A stretch of 64,000 nt of DNA, from NCBI RefSeq assembly GCF_014596085.1, contig NZ_JACCJY010000006.1, positions 62,001 through 126,000 of the forward strand. Reading direction: 5' to 3'. The position numbers and the translations under genes were made by a program. The notes below the pieces were generated by a model. The model was not told where the DNA came from. It was given only the letters and a program-made list of their open reading frames with translations, and made no database searches. Positions 54,037-63,303 of this stretch are shown here, in pieces. The number at the start of each line of letters is the position of its first letter. Within the stretch, counting starts at the first letter, position 1. Origin of the DNA: Azospirillum tabaci. Lineage in GTDB: Bacteria > Pseudomonadota > Alphaproteobacteria > Azospirillales > Azospirillaceae.

Positions 54037-54936
54037 TCATGCTCGCGTCACCAGCCGGATGCCCAGAGCCACCGGCAGGATGCCCAGCAGGTCCCAGGGC
54101 TGCACCGCCTCGCCCAACAGCAGCCAGCCAAACAGCATGCCCAGGGGCGGCATCAGGAAGTGATAGGCGCTGGCCTCCGTGGCGCTCGTCCGCTGCAGCA
54201 GGCTGAACCACAGCAGATAGCCGCCGATCGACACCAACAGCGCTTGGTAGACCAGCGAGGCGACGAAGCTGGCGGTCAGCCGGATCGACCCGGCGTCCTC
54301 CAGCAGCAGCCCGATGGGCAACAGCGCCAGCCCCGCCGCCAGCACCTGCACCCCGGTGCCGGCGAGCAGCCCCGCCCGCGGCGCCAACCGCTTGAACAGC
54401 AACGTCCCCGCCGACAGGGCCACCAGCGCGCCGACCGCCAGCGCGATGCCCAGCGGCGCGTCCGTCCCGCTGCCCAGCCGCCCGCGCACCACCAGCGCCA
54501 CCCCGGCCACCCCCAGCGCCAGCCCCACCGCCTTGCGCCGGTTCATCGCCTCCCCCAGCAGCAGGGCGGCCAGCGCCGCGGTCAGCACCGGGTTCGCGCT
54601 GACGATCAGCGCCGTGAGGCCGGAGGAGACGTAGGTCATGCCGCTGTAGCTCAGCCCCAGATAGAGCGCGTGGTTGAGCAGGCCGAGCAACGCCAGCAGA
54701 CCGAGGGTCCGCCCGGCCATCCCCCGGTACTCGCCCCGCCACGCCGCGACGGCGGCGAGCAGCGCCCCGGCGATCAGGAAACGGAAGGCCAGCAGCAGCA
54801 GCGGCGGGCAGTCGGCCAGCCCGATCTTTCCCGCGGCGAAGGCGGAACTCCAGGCGAGGCAGAAGGGCACGACCAGGGCGAGCGGCGCCGCCCGCGGGTC
54901 GGTCAGGGGTAAGGGGTGCGTGGCGGCGTGCGTCAT
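54037..54936 (-). CDS. EamA-family (DMT superfamily) transporter
   Basis: A 299-residue protein with ten predicted helices in two EamA repeats (LVVPFCLAWSSAFAAGKIGL; ALLVSIGGYLLWFSLLQRTS). Members export amino acids, nucleosides or drugs. ATG 54936 (MTHAATHPLPLTD) is chosen; the frame continues upstream into the antisense of the LysR gene. It is divergent from the LysR gene with a 103-base gap and is its likely target. Confidence 0.92.
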   Translation of the reverse strand: MTHAATHPLPLTDPRAAPLALVVPFCLAWSSAFAAGKIGLADCPPLLLLAFRFLIAGALLAAVAAWRGEYRGMAGRTLGLLALLGLLNHALYLGLSYSGMTYVSSGLTALIVSANPVLTAALAALLLGEAMNRRKAVGLALGVAGVALVVRGRLGSGTDAPLGIALAVGALVALSAGTLLFKRLAPRAGLLAGTGVQVLAAGLALLPIGLLLEDAGSIRLTASFVASLVYQALLVSIGGYLLWFSLLQRTSATEASAYHFLMPPLGMLFGWLLLGEAVQPWDLLGILPVALGIRLVTRA

Positions 54937-55039
54937 GGCCGGTCCTCTCCCAGGCTGGTGGAGCGCGTTGGTGAGAGGATGGCGTGAACCCTTTTCATTT
55001 GGAAATTGGATGATATCATCCACTGCATTCGAAATTTGA

Positions 55040-55915
55040 ATGGTCGGTCCGATGCGCGAGATGGATCTGGGGCTGCTGCGCACCTTCGTCTCGGTGGTGG
55101 ACGCCGGCGGCTTCACGCGGGCCGGCGAGCGGGTGCACAAGACGCAATCGACGGTCAGCCAGCAGATCCGCCGGCTGGAGGAGCAGGTCGGCCTGCCGCT
55201 CCTCGACCGCAACAGCCGCGCCGTCGCGCTGACCGACGATGGTGAGCGGCTGCTCGGCTACGCCCGCCGGCTGCTGGCGCTGAACGACGAGGCGAACGCC
55301 GTCCTGTCCGGTCGCCCGGCGGCGGAGGTGGTGCGGCTGGGCGTGCCGGAGGATTACGCCGTGGAGCGGTTGCCCCGCCTGCTCGCCGACTTCGCGCGGG
55401 CGAACCGGCGGCTGCGGCTGGACGTGCGCTGCGACCTGTCGGTGCGGCTGCGCGCCGACGTGGAGTGCGGCGACCTCGACATCGCCCTGGTCAAGCAGGA
55501 ACCCGGCCGCCCCGGCGCCCTGCGCACGTGGCGGGAACCGCTCTGCTGGGTCGGCCCGGCGGCGGAGGACCTGCACCGCGAAGACCCGCTGCCGCTGGTG
55601 CTGTTCCCCCAGGGCTGCGTCTACCGCAACCGCGCGGTGCATGAGTTGGAACGCGCCGGACGGCGGTGGCGGGTGGCCTATTCCAGCCCCAACCACGCCG
55701 GGGTGCGCGCCGCGGTGTCCGGCGGGCTGGGCGTCAGCGTGCTCCCCCACAGCGCCCTGCCGCCCGGCGCGCGCTTCCTCGGCGCGGCGGACGGCATGCC
55801 GGCCCTGCCGGAGACGGAACTGGCGCTGCTGATCGGAGGCGCGGCGCGGAGCGCGGGGGTGGAGATGGTCAGCGCGCTGCTGACGGAGAGCCTTCCCGAA
55901 CCGGTGTGGGCGTGA
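55040..55915 (+). CDS. LysR-family transcriptional regulator
   Basis: A 291-residue LysR protein (ATG 55052 is an alternative start). Helix-turn-helix GFTRAGERVHKTQSTVSQQI (about residues 24-43) and an effector domain ending LTESLPEPVWA. It is divergent from the EamA transporter; the A/T-rich 54990-55035 stretch (tttggaaattggatgatatc, atttgaatgg) is a likely operator. Confidence 0.92.
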   Translation: MVGPMREMDLGLLRTFVSVVDAGGFTRAGERVHKTQSTVSQQIRRLEEQVGLPLLDRNSRAVALTDDGERLLGYARRLLALNDEANAVLSGRPAAEVVRLGVPEDYAVERLPRLLADFARANRRLRLDVRCDLSVRLRADVECGDLDIALVKQEPGRPGALRTWREPLCWVGPAAEDLHREDPLPLVLFPQGCVYRNRAVHELERAGRRWRVAYSSPNHAGVRAAVSGGLGVSVLPHSALPPGARFLGAADGMPALPETELALLIGGAARSAGVEMVSALLTESLPEPVWA

Positions 55916-56052
55916 CGGGTGCGGCGTGGCAGGGTCAGGGATGGATTACCTCTTTCGCACACCCCAAAAAGATCACGCCCCTCGCGGCGGGCGGATGGAT
56001 GAAGACTCAGCCCCCGGATGTTCATTCGGGTAAGACGTATCTTGGAGCCATC

Positions 56053-56592
56053 ATGACGCACATCCGCTTCACCCCCAAATCCATCGCCATCGCGCTGCTT
56101 GCCGGTGTGGCGGCCTTGGGCGCTGGAGCGTCCCCGGTCCTCGCCGATCCGCCCGATTGGGCGCCGGCCCACGGCTGGCGCGCCAAGCAGGAGCGCCATC
56201 ATGAGCGCGACCGCCACGAGCGGGGCCGCCATTACGAGCATGGCTACATCGACGGCGGCTATGGCGACGGGCGCGTGGTGATCGTCCGCCGGCCCCCGCC
56301 GGTGGTGGTCTATGAGGAGCCTCCGGTCGTGCATTACGCCCCGGCCCCCGTCTACATCGAGGAACCGCCCCCCGTGATCGTCCAGCAGCGCCCGCGCGTG
56401 GTCCGCGCGGCGCCGCAGGTGGTGGAATGCGGGCCGCTCGACGGCGACCTGATCGGCGTGCTGGGCGGGGCCGCCGTCGGCGGGCTGGTCGGCTCGCAGT
56501 TCGGGCGCGGCGACGGCAAGCTGGCGGCGACCGCCGCCGGCACGCTGGGCGGCGCCATGCTGGGCGGCGCGATGACGCGCGGCGGCTGCTAA
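56053..56592 (+). CDS. Exported protein with proline-rich linker and glycine-zipper domain
   Basis: A 179-residue protein with a signal peptide (residues 1-30, SIAIALLAGVAALGAGASPV), a His/Arg/Glu-rich section (ERHHERDRHERGRHYEHGY), a Pro/Val/Tyr-rich linker, and a C-terminal glycine-zipper (GVLGGAAVGGLVGSQFGRG, then GTLGGAMLGGAMTRGGC). Glycine-zipper 2TM domains insert in membranes in outer-envelope proteins. The His-rich section may bind metal. The start ATG 56053 has TTGGAG upstream. Confidence 0.85.
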   Translation: MTHIRFTPKSIAIALLAGVAALGAGASPVLADPPDWAPAHGWRAKQERHHERDRHERGRHYEHGYIDGGYGDGRVVIVRRPPPVVVYEEPPVVHYAPAPVYIEEPPPVIVQQRPRVVRAAPQVVECGPLDGDLIGVLGGAAVGGLVGSQFGRGDGKLAATAAGTLGGAMLGGAMTRGGC

Positions 56593-56620
56593 GCCCCTAA
56601 ATGCCAAGCTCCTAAAGAGG

Positions 56621-57637
56621 TCAGCCGACCCCCCAGCCGCCGGTGTCCGGAAAGGGGACCGGTGGCGCCGGAGCCGTGGTGACCGCGGACGGTGCCGTCA
56701 ACCCCTTGGGCAGCGGCGGCGCGTCCGCCGGGGTCGGCAGCAGCCGGGCGGCCCTCGCCCACCAGCGCGGCTGCGCCGCCTGGATCGACCGGGCCGCGGC
56801 GGAGGCTTGGTCCGCGTCGGCGTAGAGGCCGAAGCAGGTCGCCCCGCTGCCCGACAGGCGGGCCAGCAGGCAGCCGTCCGTGCCGTCCAGCGCCGCCAGC
56901 ACCGCGGCGATCACCGGTGCGACGGTCAGCGCCGGTTCGGTCAGGTCGTTGCGCCGCTCCCTCAGCAGCGCGGCCAGCGCCGCGGCGTCGCCGGGCGCCT
57001 CGGTGAAGCGGGCCGGGGCGGAGAAAGTCCCCCGGCGCGCCTTGAACACGGCGGGGGTCGGCACCGGCACGCCGGGGTTGACCAGCACCGCGAAGGAGTC
57101 CGGCAGGGCGGGCGCCTCCTCCAGAACCTCCCCCACGCCGCCGAAATAGCAGCTTCGCCCGGCGACGCAGACCGGCACGTCGGCGCCCAGCGAGGCCGCG
57201 ACCTCGTAGAGGCGCTGGTCCGCCACCGGCACGCCCCACAGCCGGGCCAGGGCGCGCAGCGTCGCCGCCGCGTCCGCCGAGCCGCCACCAATCCCGGAGG
57301 CGATGGGCAGGACCTTCTCCAGCGCGATCATCGCGTCGGCCTCGCGCCGCAGCCGGGCGGCCAGCGCGTAAGCGGCGCGGATGACGAGGTTCTGCGCCGG
57401 GTTCTCGCCCATCAGCGCCGGGCCGAAGGGGCCGGAGATGGCCAGCCTCGGCCCGACCGGCGGCAGGTCGGCCCCGCGCAGCGCTATGCGCGCCACGCCC
57501 GGCTGCACCGTCACCCGGTCCGCCACGTCGGCAAAGGCGACGAGGCTGTCCAACTCGTGATAGCCGTCGTCCCGGCGGCCCACCACATGCAGATAGAGGT
57601 TCAGCTTGGCCGGCGCGGCTTCGGCGATGGCGCTCAT
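56621..57637 (-). CDS. ispE: 4-diphosphocytidyl-2-C-methyl-D-erythritol kinase
   Basis: A 338-residue IspE, the GHMP kinase step of the MEP isoprenoid pathway. Signs are APAKLNLYLHVVGRRDDGYH (residues 8-27), ASGIGGGSADAAATLRAL (the ATP-phosphate motif, around 113-130) and the LSGSGATCFGLY motif near residue 265. The C-terminal 50 residues, rich in proline, go past the usual end. A terminator-like hairpin lies right before the gene at 57657. Confidence 0.95.
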   Translation of the reverse strand: MSAIAEAAPAKLNLYLHVVGRRDDGYHELDSLVAFADVADRVTVQPGVARIALRGADLPPVGPRLAISGPFGPALMGENPAQNLVIRAAYALAARLRREADAMIALEKVLPIASGIGGGSADAAATLRALARLWGVPVADQRLYEVAASLGADVPVCVAGRSCYFGGVGEVLEEAPALPDSFAVLVNPGVPVPTPAVFKARRGTFSAPARFTEAPGDAAALAALLRERRNDLTEPALTVAPVIAAVLAALDGTDGCLLARLSGSGATCFGLYADADQASAAARSIQAAQPRWWARAARLLPTPADAPPLPKGLTAPSAVTTAPAPPVPFPDTGGWGVG

Positions 57638-57656
57638 GGTCGGGTCCCCGCAAACG

Positions 57657-57693
57657 AAAAGCCCTTCCTCCCGATAGGGGGAGGACGGGCTTT
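57657..57693 (-). terminator. Hairpin with T run directly before ispE
   Basis: Read on the minus strand: aaagcccgtcctccc, loop, gggaggaagggctttt, then cgtt, about 20 bases before ATG 57637. It has the form of an intrinsic terminator, but no gene ends here on that strand, so it could be an attenuator in the ispE 5' region. Confidence 0.55.
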
Positions 57694-57811
57694 ATGCGGC
57701 ATGGCCGCGGCGAGCGCCAGACCCCAGGTGTCCGGTCGCCGGACAAACGGGGCGCGCCGGGCGCGTCTTCCGCCCTTGACGGCCCGCCCCCGCGCGCCTA
57801 GCTTCCCGGCC

Positions 57812-57862
57812 ATGACGACGCGCACGCACCACTTCAGCCGCTATTATCCGCTGCTCCCATAG
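57812..57862 (+). CDS. Candidate tyrS leader peptide with tandem Tyr codons
   Basis: ATG 57812 opens a 16-codon frame reading MTTRTHHFSRYYPLLP and ending at TAG 57860. The two Tyr codons (57842-57847) lie four codons before the stop, as control codons do in attenuator leaders. It starts 160 bases ahead of tyrS on the same strand, and hairpins follow (57893, 57931). A shortage of charged tRNA-Tyr would stall a ribosome here. Short size and lack of an obvious ribosome site keep this an inference. Confidence 0.55.
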   Translation: MTTRTHHFSRYYPLLP

Positions 57863-57892
57863 GGCGGCGCGTTCAGTCTTGACCATATGAAC

Positions 57893-57965
57893 CATGCCGC
57901 CGCGGACCGGCGGCATGTGCTTCGACAGATGATCTCCGGGACGCGGCCCTTCCCTTCCGGAGATC
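57893..57965 (+). promoter_or_regulatory. tyrS leader hairpins, one burying the ribosome-binding site
   Basis: Hairpin A: catgccgccg (57893-57902) pairs with cggcggcatg (57908-57917), 10 perfect base pairs. Hairpin B: gatctccgg (57931-57939) pairs with ccggagatc (57957-57965), 9 perfect pairs, and its right arm contains the GGAG Shine-Dalgarno (57959-57962) of tyrS. The ggcggcgcg at 57864-57872 could compete for the left arm of hairpin A. No U run, so control would be of translation rather than termination. Confidence 0.6.
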
Positions 57966-57971
57966 AGCACC

Positions 57972-59258
57972 ATGGCGACCCCCGCCGCTTCCAGCCCCTT
58001 CCAGTCCGACTTCCTGCGCGTGCTCGACGAGCGCGGATTCCTGCACCAGGGCAGCGACCTGTCGGGCCTCGACGCCCTGCTGCGCCAGGGGCCGGTCGGC
58101 GCCTACATCGGCTTCGACGCCACGGCGGACAGCCTGCATGTCGGGCATCTCGTGTCGATCATGGTGCTGCGCTGGTTCCAGAAGACCGGCAACCGGCCCG
58201 TCGTGCTGATCGGCGGCGGCACCACGCGCATCGGCGACCCCAGCTTCCGCGACACCAGCCGCCCCATGCTGGACGACGCGCAGATCGCCGCCAACATGGC
58301 CGGCATCGGCCGGGCCTTCGCCCAGTACCTGTCCTTCGGCGACGGCCCCTCGGAGAACAGGCCGAACGGCGCGGTGATGGTCGACAACGCCGTCTGGCTG
58401 GACGAGCTGCGCTACATCCCGATGCTGCGCGACATCGGGCGCCATTTCACCGTCAACCGGATGCTGAGCTTCGATTCCGTCAAGCTGCGTCTCGACCGCG
58501 AGCAGCCGCTGACCTTCCTGGAGTTCAACTACATGATTCTCCAGGCTTTCGACTTCCTGGAGCTGTCGCGCCGCCACGGCTGCCGGCTGCAGATGGGTGG
58601 GTCGGACCAGTGGGGCAACATCGTCAACGGGATCGAGCTGGCCCGCCGCGTCGACGGGACGGAGCTGTTCGGTCTGACCACGCCGCTGCTGACCACCGCG
58701 TCGGGCGCCAAGATGGGCAAGACGGCGGCGGGCGCGGTGTGGCTGAACGCCGACCGGCGCAGCCCGCACGATTTCTGGCAGTTCTGGCGCAACACGGAGG
58801 ACGCGGACGTCGGTCGCTTCCTGCGCCTGTTCACCGAGCTGCCGCTGGACGAGATCGCCCGGCTGGAGGCGCTCCAGGGATCGGAGATCAACGAGGCCAA
58901 GAAGATCCTCGCCCATGAGGCCACCGCCCTCTGCCACGGGGCGGCGGCGGCGGCCGAGGCCGGGGAGACCGCCCGCCGGGTCTTCGAGGAGGCCGGGGCC
59001 GGCGGCGGCCTGCCGACGGTGGAGGCCACCCGCGCCGACCTCGCCGCCGGCGTCCGTCTGGCCGACCTGCTGGCCGCCGCCGGGCTCGCCGAGTCCAAGG
59101 GGGCGGCACGGCGCCTGATCCGCGACGGCGGGGCGCGGGTGAACGGCACGCCCGTCACCGACGAGGCGGCGCTGTTGGCCCTTGCCGACCTCGATGGTGA
59201 AGGGCTCATCCGCCTGTCCGCCGGGCGCAAGCGCCACGCGCTGCTGCGGGTCCGCTGA
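57972..59258 (+). CDS. tyrS: Tyrosyl-tRNA synthetase
   Basis: A 428-residue class I synthetase: [20 protein letters not shown] (HIGH-type motif, HVGH, residues 50-55), [17 protein letters not shown] in the Tyr site, KMGKT for the KMSKS loop, and a C-terminal S4 RNA-binding domain ([20 protein letters not shown]). ATG 57972 lies nine bases after GGAG, which is in hairpin B. The gene is convergent with the hybrid kinase gene. Confidence 0.96.
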   Translation: MATPAASSPFQSDFLRVLDERGFLHQGSDLSGLDALLRQGPVGAYIGFDATADSLHVGHLVSIMVLRWFQKTGNRPVVLIGGGTTRIGDPSFRDTSRPMLDDAQIAANMAGIGRAFAQYLSFGDGPSENRPNGAVMVDNAVWLDELRYIPMLRDIGRHFTVNRMLSFDSVKLRLDREQPLTFLEFNYMILQAFDFLELSRRHGCRLQMGGSDQWGNIVNGIELARRVDGTELFGLTTPLLTTASGAKMGKTAAGAVWLNADRRSPHDFWQFWRNTEDADVGRFLRLFTELPLDEIARLEALQGSEINEAKKILAHEATALCHGAAAAAEAGETARRVFEEAGAGGGLPTVEATRADLAAGVRLADLLAAAGLAESKGAARRLIRDGGARVNGTPVTDEAALLALADLDGEGLIRLSAGRKRHALLRVR

Positions 59259-59263
59259 GCGAA

Positions 59264-59301
59264 GCCGAAGCCGGGCGCCCTCAGCGGCCCCCGGCTTCGG
59301 C
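59264..59301. terminator. Hairpin between tyrS and the convergent kinase gene
   Basis: Stem gccgaagccggg (59264-59275) with cccggcttcggc (59290-59301), overlapping the last codons of the kinase gene. Shared end signal for both genes; no T run. Confidence 0.5.
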
Positions 59302-62196
59302 CACCACCTGCTTCAGGTGATGGGACGACACCGGCTTGTGCAGGATGGCGAAGCCGCTGCGCTGGGCTTCGACGATGCGTTCGGGGGCGGTGTCGCCGGT
59401 CAGGATGATGCTGGGAATCGATGTTCGGCAATGGGCGTGAATGGCGCGCAGGGCCTCCGGCCCGGTCTTGCCGTTGCGCAGCCGATAGTCGGCCAGGATG
59501 ACGTCCGGTCTCCGCCCGGCCTCGTCCAGCAGACGGATCGCCTCGTCCCCCGCGGTGGCGGCGATGACCTCGTAGCCCCAGCCTTCCAGCATGGCGCGCA
59601 GCCCCATCAGAATGATGACTTCGTCGTCGATGATCAGGACGAGCCGGCACCCGCCGCCCTCCGTCCGGCCGACCGCCGGAACGGTCGTCACGGGCCGCAG
59701 CGGTTCGGCGGCGGGCACGGTGACCAGGAAGGTCGATCCGCTGCCGGGCCGCGACCGCAGGGCGATGGGATGGCCGAGCAGCGCGCACAGACGCCGCACG
59801 ATGGCGAGGCCGAGGCCCAGCCCCTTCTCGCGGTCGCGCTCCGGGTTGCCGAGTTGGGTGAACTCCTCAAAAATATCCTCCTGGCGGTCCGGCGGGATGC
59901 CGCTGCCGCTGTCGCACACGGCGATGTGGAAGCGGCGGCGCGACCGCCGCACGCCCAGCAGCACCCCGCCCCGCTCGGTGTAGCGCAGCGCGTTGTCCAG
60001 CAGGTTGCGGATGACCCGCTCCAGCAGCATGGGGTCGCTGCGCGCATGGAGGGTGGTCGGGACGACGCGCAGGGTCAGGCCGCGCCGCGCCGCCTCCGCC
60101 GCGTATTCGGCGGCGAGGCGGTCGAAGAGGGGCTGGATCGCCACGGTGGTGGTCACCGGCTCGACCACCCCGGCGTCGAGCTTGGAGATGTCCAGCAAGC
60201 CGTCGAGCAGGCGCTTCAGCGCCTCCAGCGCCTGCTGCATGGTCTTCAGCGTGCCGTGACCCGGACCGCCCTGTGTCTGCTCGCTCAGCGCGGAGGTCAG
60301 GAAGAACAGCGATTGCACCGGCTGGCGCAGGTCGTGGCTGGCCGCGGCGAGGAAGCGCGACTTCGCCCGGTTGGCGCGCTCCGCCTGGTCCTTGGCGCGG
60401 CGCAGCGCCGATTCGGTGCGCTTGCGCTCGGTGATGTCGCGCAGGATGGCGGTGAAGAAGCGGTCGCCGCCGTCGCTCCAGGCCGACAGCGACAGCTCCA
60501 GCGGCACGGCCAGCCCGTCGCGGCGCCGTCCTTCCACCTCGCGCGCGGTGCCGTCGGCCAGCCGATCCGGGCCGAGGGATTCCGGAACCAGGCCGCTCGG
60601 GATCAAGCGGCGCACGTCGGCCCCAACCGCGTCGGCAGGGCGATGTCCGAAAATGCGCTCCGCGCCGCGGTTGTAGGTGTGCACCGTGCCATTGGCGTCC
60701 ACCAGCAGGATCGCGTCGGCCGCGGTCTCCAGCAGGGAACGGTGGCGCTCCACGGCCCGCCGGATGGCCCGTTCGTCCTCCTTGCGGCGGGTCACGTCCT
60801 GGGCATAGACGGCCAGCCGGTCGCCGGTAGCGAACAGGCGCACGGCGTACCAATCGCCACCGCTCCATTCATCCCCGCCGCCCAGCCGGATTTCAAACTC
60901 CTCCGGCTCTCCCCGGTCCAGCGCGTCGCGGAAACGCGCGGCGAAGGGTTCCACGACGCCGGGTGGCAGCAGGGCGACGAAGACATGTCCCACGAGGTCC
61001 CCGCCGTCGCCGAAGAGACGCGCCGCCATGTCGTTGGCGAAGGTCACGCGCCCCTCATGGTCCAGTTCCACCACCGCGTCGGTGGAGGCGGCGAGGATCG
61101 CGGCCATGCGGTGTTCGGCGGCGTGGGCGGCGTCGCGGGCCAGTTCCCGCGCCTGAAGCTCCTGCGCCATGGAGTCGAACGCGCGGCCCAAGGCACCGAT
61201 TTCCGAGCGGTCGCCCGGCCGGCCGATCCGCGCGTCCCGGTCTCCGGCGCTCCAGCGCTCCACCACCCGCTTCAGCCGGGCCACCGGCCGCAGCACGAAC
61301 AGGCGCGCGCCGATCCAGGCCGCGGCCAGGGACAGCGCCGCCGCCAGAGCCAGCAGGAAGGCGCTCCGCTCGGCCGCGGCGGTAACGGGACGCAACGCCT
61401 CCGTCCGGTCCAGCCCGACCGCCAGGAACAGCTCGCGGACCTTCTGGTCCACCGGGGCGTAGGCCAATATCCGCGGCTCGCCATCCAGGCCGGCAACCTC
61501 CGCCACGCCGTCGGACGGCGCACGCAGAAGGGCCATCAGCGGCTCGGGCAGCGGCTTGCCCACCCGTTGCTCGTCGCTGCCGGGGAAACGGCCAAGCACG
61601 GTGCCGTTGCGGTCGGCGAGCACCAGCATGGCGTTCGGCGGCAGCGGCTTTTCCGCCAGATAGTCGCGCAGCCATCCGGCGTCGAGCGCGATGGACACCA
61701 CCCCCGCCATGCGGCCCGCCGCGTCGGTGTAGGGCGCGGCGAAGGGCAGCACGGGCCGCCCGTCCAGCCGCCGCACCGCATAGTCGCCGACGACGAAGCT
61801 CTGCCCGTAGAGCGCCATGCGGATGTGCGGCAGCGCCGCCACCATCAGGCCGTTCAGCTTGGCGTCGCTGGCGCAGCGGACCGAGCCGTCGAGATCGGTC
61901 AGGGCGATGCCCTTCACCCGCGGCAGCCGGTCGCGCAGGCGGTTCAGGGTCGAGGAGCATTGCTGTGGGTCGATGGCCAGCCGCGGCGCCATCTCGGCCA
62001 CCGTCACCAGCACGCCGCGCATGCCGTCCACGACCCGTTGCTGCTCGTCCTGGATCAGCGTCAGCAGGCGGTGGGCCTCCGCCTCGGCTTGGCGCTCGCC
62101 CGCCTCGATGGCGGTCAGGCTGTTGTGGGCCAGGATGCCGATGGCCGGCAGGCTGGCGAGGAGAACGAGCAGGACAAGGCGGGTGAGAATGCTCAT
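59281..62196 (-). CDS. Hybrid sensor histidine kinase with receiver domain
   Basis: A 971-residue protein. Order: membrane helix (LTRLVLLVLLASLPAIGIL), a periplasmic dCache-like sensor (about 35-280), a second helix, HAMP, two PAS domains (MAAILAASTDAVVELDHEGR; LLETAADAILLVDANGTVHT), HisKA (FLAAASHDLRQPVQSLFFL), HATPase (NLLDNALRYTERGG; DSGSGIPPDR; GLGLAIVRRLC) and a C-terminal receiver (IIDDEVIILMGL; VILADYRLRNGKTGPE). ATG 62196 is the likely start. Its partner regulator is not adjacent. Confidence 0.93.
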   Translation of the reverse strand: MSILTRLVLLVLLASLPAIGILAHNSLTAIEAGERQAEAEAHRLLTLIQDEQQRVVDGMRGVLVTVAEMAPRLAIDPQQCSSTLNRLRDRLPRVKGIALTDLDGSVRCASDAKLNGLMVAALPHIRMALYGQSFVVGDYAVRRLDGRPVLPFAAPYTDAAGRMAGVVSIALDAGWLRDYLAEKPLPPNAMLVLADRNGTVLGRFPGSDEQRVGKPLPEPLMALLRAPSDGVAEVAGLDGEPRILAYAPVDQKVRELFLAVGLDRTEALRPVTAAAERSAFLLALAAALSLAAAWIGARLFVLRPVARLKRVVERWSAGDRDARIGRPGDRSEIGALGRAFDSMAQELQARELARDAAHAAEHRMAAILAASTDAVVELDHEGRVTFANDMAARLFGDGGDLVGHVFVALLPPGVVEPFAARFRDALDRGEPEEFEIRLGGGDEWSGGDWYAVRLFATGDRLAVYAQDVTRRKEDERAIRRAVERHRSLLETAADAILLVDANGTVHTYNRGAERIFGHRPADAVGADVRRLIPSGLVPESLGPDRLADGTAREVEGRRRDGLAVPLELSLSAWSDGGDRFFTAILRDITERKRTESALRRAKDQAERANRAKSRFLAAASHDLRQPVQSLFFLTSALSEQTQGGPGHGTLKTMQQALEALKRLLDGLLDISKLDAGVVEPVTTTVAIQPLFDRLAAEYAAEAARRGLTLRVVPTTLHARSDPMLLERVIRNLLDNALRYTERGGVLLGVRRSRRRFHIAVCDSGSGIPPDRQEDIFEEFTQLGNPERDREKGLGLGLAIVRRLCALLGHPIALRSRPGSGSTFLVTVPAAEPLRPVTTVPAVGRTEGGGCRLVLIIDDEVIILMGLRAMLEGWGYEVIAATAGDEAIRLLDEAGRRPDVILADYRLRNGKTGPEALRAIHAHCRTSIPSIILTGDTAPERIVEAQRSGFAILHKPVSSHHLKQVVAEAGGR

Positions 62197-62450
62197 CGGC
62201 AGCCCGGGAACAGCACGGCGGAAGGGAACGGCACAACCCTGCACTTCCCAAGGGGCGGACGGCACCCCGGGTCCGATGCACGCCGTCGTATCCGCGGCAG
62301 CGGTGTCCCGCTACCCCGCCGGCCACATCCTTACCTTGCGTTTACCAAATGGAGGGACCGCGCTCAACCGACTATTTCGCATACGAATTATAAAGGCGCC
62401 GGAGGAACGGGTGCCCGATGCCCCGGCGCCTCGGGATTTTCCGCCCGCCC
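62197..62450. other. Intergenic region before the hybrid kinase
   Basis: The upstream half of the kinase promoter. An A/T-richer part (62335-62395: tgcgtttaccaaatgg, tttcgcatacgaattataaa) is the most likely promoter area. No gene is seen. Confidence 0.35.
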
Positions 62451-63035
62451 TCAGGCGGACTCGGCGATGGACTCGACGCTGCCGTCGAGCGCCATGAGCA
62501 GCAGTTCCACCTCCATTCCGGGATTCCGCGCCTTGATCGCGGCGCCCAGCGCGCGGAGTTGCTCGGCGTGGGCGGCGGTTTCCTTTTTCGGGTCCGCCGC
62601 GACGTCCGTTTTCAGGAAGACCCGGTAGGCGCCGCAGTCGCGGTGGTCCATGACCATCACGCGCTTGATCCGGTGCAGTTGCTTGGCGACCGCCACATGG
62701 TCCCAGAAGGCCTCGCCCCATGCCTTCTTCTGGTCGGTCAGGGCGCCCAGCGACGCGCCGGCCAGGATCACATGGTCGTAGCGGTTGGTCAGCCCACGCC
62801 CGTCCATATAACGGCCGATGTCGTCGATCAGCCGGTAATCCATGCAGGAGAGCAGAAGCGCGTCCACCTCCCCACCGGGCTGGGCGGCGTGGGCGGCTCC
62901 GACGGTCAGGGGCGCCATCACCGCGGCACCGGCGCCCAGCGTGGCGATTTTCAGAAAGGTCCGGCGGGAGTCGTGCCGAAGGCTGCCGCAGCAGGTCGAG
63001 CCCAAGCCGGTTCCGGAGCTTTGTCGGTACTGCAT
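62451..63035 (-). CDS. Tat-exported beta-carbonic-anhydrase-like protein
   Basis: A 194-residue protein with a twin-arginine signal (RRTFLKIATLGAGAAVMAPL, cleavage after AHA near residue 50) and a short carbonic-anhydrase domain. The zinc ligands are in SCMDYRL (C-x-D-x-R) and MDHRDCGAY (H-x-x-C). It would hydrate CO2 in the periplasm. At about 145 mature residues it is shorter than most beta-class enzymes. The start ATG 63035 has GAGACC upstream; the frame continues upstream but is not family-like. Confidence 0.82.
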   Translation of the reverse strand: MQYRQSSGTGLGSTCCGSLRHDSRRTFLKIATLGAGAAVMAPLTVGAAHAAQPGGEVDALLLSCMDYRLIDDIGRYMDGRGLTNRYDHVILAGASLGALTDQKKAWGEAFWDHVAVAKQLHRIKRVMVMDHRDCGAYRVFLKTDVAADPKKETAAHAEQLRALGAAIKARNPGMEVELLLMALDGSVESIAESA

Positions 63036-63236
63036 GAGGTCTCCACGTCGTTGAGATTTCGTGGGGCCGAACGCCCGTGGAAACCGCAGTACATCACCGT
63101 CCCGGCCATGGCACCGACTTGGAGAATTTCTTTCATGGAACAGAAAGCCACAACTTGATGACAGGACTATGCAGGCAATCCGGAAGGAAGACCTTGGCTT
63201 TGTCACCCGGCAGCTTCGTTGGACAGGCCCAAAAGG

Positions 63237-63271
63237 AAACGGGCCGCTTCCCGGAAGGGAAACGGCCCGTT
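63237..63271 (-). terminator. Terminator of the small secreted protein gene
   Basis: Stem aacgggccg-ttccc with gggaa-cggcccgtt (one unpaired base each side). On the minus strand it is followed by tccttttggg, so it ends the gene at 63304. Confidence 0.75.
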
Positions 63272-63303
63272 CGGCATGGTGCTGCCGGTGTTGCGTTGCT
63301 GGA

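Noticed and set aside
59182-62628. A 1,148-codon open frame antisense to the hybrid kinase
   Set aside because: Low-complexity His/Gln/Arg-rich translation without domains; the kinase on the other strand is complete.
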